Of a stretch of 64,000 bases of DNA, positions 59,598 through 64,000 are shown piece after piece. Every line of letters starts with the position of its first letter. The stretch's first letter is position 1. A program made the translations under genes and the position numbers. This DNA comes from Byssochlamys sp. IMV 00236 (lineage: Eukaryota > Ascomycota > Eurotiomycetes > Eurotiales > Thermoascaceae): the NCBI GenBank assembly GCA_001931875.2, contig MSJH02000642.1:207781-271780 (forward strand), read 5' to 3'. The notes beneath the pieces were generated by a model. That model was given only the letters and a program-made list of their open reading frames with translations, was not told the origin of the DNA and made no database searches.

Positions 59598-61341
59598 ATG
59601 ACGGCAATAGATCCGAGTAGCGAGACCCGGCAATCACTCATGGGTTCCAGCGATCCCATTGTAGCGCATAGTCGTTATCCATCGCAACATACCTCGATGT
59701 CGTGCGGTCCGGGCCCAGGCGGAGCTGAGATTGCAGATGATTCCGGCCTTGGGCGCGCTGTTGCGAGACGTACATTGGGTATCTGTCTGCTTCTATTTGT
59801 CGTCGTCCTGTGGACAGCGTCGAATTTCCTGGCTAGTGTATGTATATCGCAATTGACGTTTGTAGTCTCTCTTGAACTATCTTTTTTCCCCTTCCGGTGT
59901 GACCGAACTGGACCAGTTAATCATTTGTGTCATGATAAATCCAGACTATCTTCGCCGACAACACGTACTCGAAACCATTCTTCCTGACCTATGTCAACAC
60001 GTCGCTCTTTATCCTCCCGTTGATCCCGATCATTACAAAGCGTTTCTGGGAGTTATGGCGCACAGGCAGACTTTCGCATATCAAATCGATCCGGTCATTG
60101 CTGGGTGAGCTCGATTGGCATGATACCAAGGAGGAGGAACATGGTTTCTACCATGCAGTAGATGACGAGGAGAGATTGGAAGGGGAGGGCAGTGATGCTC
60201 GTCGTTGGAGTTTGCCGGATCCAGATGCTGTGCCTGGTTCCAGAGAGCAGAATGGGAAGCTCGGCCTGAGGGCGACGGCGAGATTGAGCTTTGAGTTCTG
60301 TCTGCTTTGGGTGAGTTATCTCTGGAAATGTTGATATATGTGGAACTTTCTGATCATGGAGCTAATGGTGCCAATATAGTTTATGGTAAGTTGCGCTTTT
60401 ACGACATATATATATGACCGATTCGTCTCGCCTATTCTGACCTCGATGATCTGTATAGGCAAACTATTTCGCTATGGCTTGTCTGCAATACACTACTGTG
60501 GGAAGTACCACCATATTGACTTCGACAAGCGGTACGTATAAACCGATGCATAAGTCAGATGCAGGATGGAGAAAAAAAAAAAGGCCAGTCTTCGTGCTGA
60601 CTAGCAGCATTAGGTGTCTGGACGCTCATTTTCGCGGCCGTCATTGGTGTCGAAAAGGTTACCCTTCGCAAGTTCTTCGGTGTCTTTGCGTCCCTAGTTG
60701 GAATCATTCTCATCTCCCGCGTCGACCTAACCTCGTCCGATGACCCTACTGCGCCGACGCCCAGCGAACCCAACCCGGGGTCATTCCCGCATAAATCCCC
60801 AGGGGAGATTGCTCTAGGGGATGCAATGGCAGCATTCAGTGCGATTGTATACGGAATCTACACGATCGTGATGAAAAAGCAGGTTGGCGACGAGTCGCGC
60901 GTAAATATGCAGCTGTTCTTCGGACTTGTGGGACTCTTCAATACGTTTCTGCTCTGGCCGGGCTTCATCATCCTCCACTTTACAGGAATCGAACGATTCG
61001 CGTTCCCGGATACCAATCGCGTGTGGATGATCATCTTGGTGAACTCCGTGACGTCCCTAACATCCGACATATGTTGGGCCTACGCTATGCTATTAACCAC
61101 ACCACTCGTCGTCACCGTCGGTCTGAGCTTGACGATTCCTCTATCCCTTGTCGGCCAGATTATCCTCCAAGATCAATACGCCAGTCCGCTCTACTGGGTT
61201 GGCGCTGCTATCGTTTTCTTATCTTTCCTTCTCGTGAACCACGAGGCTGGAGAGCAAGCTGCCGATACAGCAGCCGCTGCTACAACATATACCGCGGTTC
61301 CGGGAGAAGATCGAGAAGGTCCAGAAGATTTTAGAACATGA
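59598..61341 (+). CDS. DMT-superfamily transporter, SLC35F/yeast YML018C-like
   Basis: Vacuolar or endomembrane transporter of unknown substrate in the drug/metabolite superfamily. Five exons (59598-59837, 59945-60310, 60380-60385, 60459-60531, 60614-61341) join in phase to give 470 residues. Exon 3 is a 6-nt microexon encoding Phe-Met, flanked by AG and GTAAGT; it is needed to read FCLLWFMANYFAMACLQYTT, the conserved second-helix region. Other marks are GICLLLFVVVLWTASNFLAS (first helix), VWTLIFAAVIG after the fourth intron, YGIYTIVMKKQVGDESRVNM, and the last helix VGAAIVFLSFLLVN. About ten transmembrane segments and a cytoplasmic acidic loop (about 115-165) are visible. Substrate is not inferable. 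Confidence 0.88.
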
Positions 61342-61532
61342 GCCCCCTTTTTTTTTTCTTCTTCTTCTTTTCTTTCCCGACGGCGCACTCGGTCCTTTTG
61401 TATTATTTTATGTGCAGCGTGTTTAGCGTTTCTTGTTTGTGACTCCCACGATACCTAGAACTAGTTAGCCTTCGTTTCTTTTTGTTGTTTTCTCAGATCA
61501 CACAACACAACAGGGGTTTAAAGTTATCACAA

Positions 61533-61570
<38 letters not shown>

Positions 61571-62522
61571 CGCCGGGTGTATTATTTTATCCCAAACCAT
61601 CAATTGGACAATATCAGAATAATTCCTCTTAAGTAGAATACAATAGTACTTCACAGATAAACTCGCCCATTTTTACTCAATGGTAGATTTCCTTTTTCCT
61701 TGATTGGCACCTACTCGTAGTTTACGCGCAAGGAGGACCCGTATAAATTACAGCTGTTTTCCCACAGTGGGTCGATTGTAAGGGATGATGTATATCCCCA
61801 CATACGACGTCGCGTAGGTTAGGGCATCTTATCGTTTATTATTATGTACAATGTATGTATGTATGTACATATATTGCATATGGTATGGGAATAATAGGTA
61901 GTTAGTTACTGGATATGCATGGAAGTAAGTATGTTTTCTGGGATGGAGTTTTGAATTCTTACTTTTTATGAGTAAAGCTAACTAGATATTAGTTATATGT
62001 TTTGGTAGGATAATTCTAATTCTGATTTTTTTTTCTCTTTGGTTGGGTTTTGTTATATACATTCGGGTTTATTTTATCAGTAAGAAGGGATTTAATGAAA
62101 CATTATCCATATTAGTGATAATGTGATTGTCATGAACTAAAGGTAGAATTTATAGAATAATGTATGTATGTACAATGCTAAATCCAGAGACATGTCGTCA
62201 ATGGCCCAGGGAACGGCGATGTTGTCCTATGCTTTGAAATGGTCCTCGAAACTAACAGTGATAAGAACGCTTAGGATTATTGACGAAGAGGAATTTTCGT
62301 TCTCCGTGCCAAATGTCCCGGGTCATACGCCTGCGATGCTGTTGTCGCGCCAAGAAAAAGGAATGGCTAGAGATTAAAGATAGTAGTAGTAACAGTAGTA
62401 GTCGTACAGGGGTATATTTGAAAGAAAGCAGAAAGAAAAAAAGAAGGAAATAATACAACGAGTGGCGGAGTATGCATCACTTGTAGGCCTGATGTGTCAA
62501 CCCCCCAGGAAAGGGTGTTATG
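61342..62522. other. Convergent gap with microsatellites
   Basis: 3' flanks of two convergent genes. AT-rich, with a TTG array (61534-61570), a GTAT run (about 61855-61867) and poly-T tracts. No gene was seen. Confidence 0.5.
61534..61570. repeat. (TTG)n microsatellite
   Basis: About 12 perfect TTG units in 37 nt, in the 3' region of the SLC35F-like gene; the longest perfect trinucleotide repeat noticed in the window. Confidence 0.95.
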
Positions 62523-63838
62523 TCATGTCCGCTGTGACACCGCTGACGTTCCGGTGATTCGCTTGCGGGCGACAATCACGCTCTTCAAAGCGCCGAGCCA
62601 TTTCGCAAGAGCCTCCTCATCGGGGGCACAGAATCTATAGGATTTATCCTCGGCAATCACTTGAAGACAGAAGTTCTTCGAGCGGGATATGGGATCGATT
62701 TCGGCCGCATTGATGACCTGGTCCATCGGTACAAGCTTTACGACAGAGTATTCCTGATTCAAACTTGTTAGCCTATTTGTAGAGACCTTAAAGCTATCCG
62801 TTCTGGAACAGAATTAGGACTCATATGGGGTGTCTGTTTCATACCTGCTCATTTTTGTAGAAGGAAAGACTCTTCGGGCGGAGAACCACCCACAGCTTTT
62901 TCCACTGTCGCACGCCTCTCTTTGCTCTTAAGCATTGAAGGTAACCGTGGCAAACGACTCTCTCAGGATCTCCCAGACCCACGTCGCTGGTCTGGCTGGC
63001 GTCGCGGGGTAACGGAGGTCGTGTATCCGTATCCGGAGGAGCAGATACAGACAATTTGGGTAGAGACGTCGCAGAGCGCTGCTTCATGCCGACACTGGGG
63101 CCATCAGAGAACTCTGAGTACGAGGTGACGTCGTTCCCTGAGTAGTCCTGCATGTATGGCACCCTCGAGCCACTGCGTCCGGGTGAGAGACCGCGAACGA
63201 CATCAGGAGAAATTGCTCGCGGTACATGGTCGACATCCGAGTGATCACTTGCATTGTCCGTCGTCAAGCCGTCACCGTTTCTGCTTTCGCGCATCCTGGC
63301 CTGAGCAACATAAGCCTCCTCGTCTTCGTCGACACGAGCCTCAGCACGGATGCGTTCAATCCAGTCGTCTGCATCCTTGGCCGACGTCGCCTGGAACCTG
63401 TAGTTCTTGGACGGCGAGAAAATGCCAAAGACGTGGTCTCTCCTTGACCGCGGGGATTTTATAGGCGCAACTGCAGTGACTTCGGACAAGGTGACGGAGA
63501 GTCGCAGCCTAGTTTCCTGCTCATCTTTATAGACCGACAGTAGGTTTGGGCGAAGGACGAGGTAGACAGCTTTCCACGACGATTTGAAGGCCTAAACTAG
63601 GTCAGACAGCACGATTTCTCCAGGACATGGACCCGTTACTGACATGTTTGCTCTTGACCTTCCGATAGACCATGCCACTCTTCAGTACTCGATCAAATTC
63701 GAAGCTTCCATTCTGGTTCACGGGGGAGAAAGTGTCCAAGTTCAAATGGCCGTTGCGATAGGTATTGGAGCCTTCTGACTGAGAGAGCGATTTGCCTGCC
63801 CGGACCGAGCGATCAGGGAGCTGGACCGGTTGGCTCAT
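62523..63838 (-). CDS. Double PH-domain protein, OPY1-like
   Basis: Exons 63644-63838, 62845-63591 and 62523-62753 join in phase to give 390 residues. The first PH domain (about 52-155) begins VLKSGMVYRKVKSKH, continues WKAVYLVLRPNLLSVYKDEQ after the first intron and ends at DADDWIERIRAEARV. A linker rich in Ser/Asp (about 160-255) follows. The second PH domain (about 260-375) has VCHGYLQCLRAKRGVRQWKK, LWVVLRPKSLSFYKNEQ, and ends AKWLGALKSVIVARKR. Two tandem PH domains without a catalytic region recall yeast Opy1, a phosphoinositide and PI4P5K-binding protein. Phosphoinositide binding is by family. ATG 63838 is used; the upstream in-frame TTG is not a credible start. Confidence 0.85.
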
Positions 63839-64000
63839 GGTCAAATACTCGCACGTTGGGAAATAAAGTGGGAGCGCTGGTCGAGTGATAAAGCAGCTAA
63901 AGTCGGGACTTCGGAGAGGACGTAGCAGATACGAAAAGGAGGCCGATGGGTGATATGGTCGTGCGATCCAGTAAGGGTTGCATTCATACTACCGGAGCTC

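Overview
The window is nuclear DNA from a filamentous ascomycete, most likely Aspergillus or a close relative in the Eurotiales. The evidence is many short spliceosomal introns (about 50-90 nt, GT..AG with CTAAC-type branch sites), GC-rich third codon positions in conserved genes, AT-rich microsatellite-laden intergenic DNA, a decayed Ty3/gypsy remnant with an RIP-like mutation, and a gene complement typical of that group. Exon joins below were worked out by hand from splice consensus, reading phase and protein-family continuity; none was checked against transcripts or databases.

Layout. 1-2.6 kb: 3' end of a GIT1-like MFS transporter, then PEX11. 2.6-9.6 kb: a gene-poor, AT-rich block holding the integrase remnant. 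9.6-12.3 kb: a two-exon gene for a 30-residue Cys-rich peptide and a nine-exon Na+/H+ antiporter. 12.3-18.6 kb: gene-poor, with two open exon-like stretches that lack a proper start and one small promoter-preceded ORF. 18.7-23.6 kb: PEP carboxykinase and a mitochondrial 2-oxoglutarate/malate-type carrier, convergent. 23.6-27.1 kb: empty. 27.2-28.4 kb: an atypical cytochrome P450. 29.4-41 kb: NSE2/MMS21, ABD1 cap methyltransferase, a small unknown gene, a C3HC-zinc-finger RSM1 protein and a GPI-anchored CE3-like esterase, all on the minus strand except the small gene. 42.7-50.4 kb: an IRS4-like EH-domain protein, a ten-exon Zn2Cys6 regulator and an alpha/beta hydrolase on the plus strand. 50.9-63.8 kb: a dense housekeeping block of SPB1, DOT1, ATG16, YPT7, an SLC35F-like transporter and a double-PH-domain protein.

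How the genes relate. PEPCK and the carrier are a plausible gluconeogenic pair (cytosolic PEP formation plus mitochondrial dicarboxylate exchange). ATG16 and YPT7 are head-to-head and both serve autophagy and vacuole delivery. SPB1, DOT1 and ABD1 are three unrelated S-adenosylmethionine methyltransferases acting on rRNA, histone H3 and mRNA caps. No secondary-metabolite cluster, CRISPR array or other compact new system was recognised. The best leads are fine-scale ones: a 6-nt microexon, a GC-AG intron, a P450 with degenerate signatures, the tiny Cys-rich peptide, unnamed exon-like open frames and a dispersed 9-bp intergenic motif.
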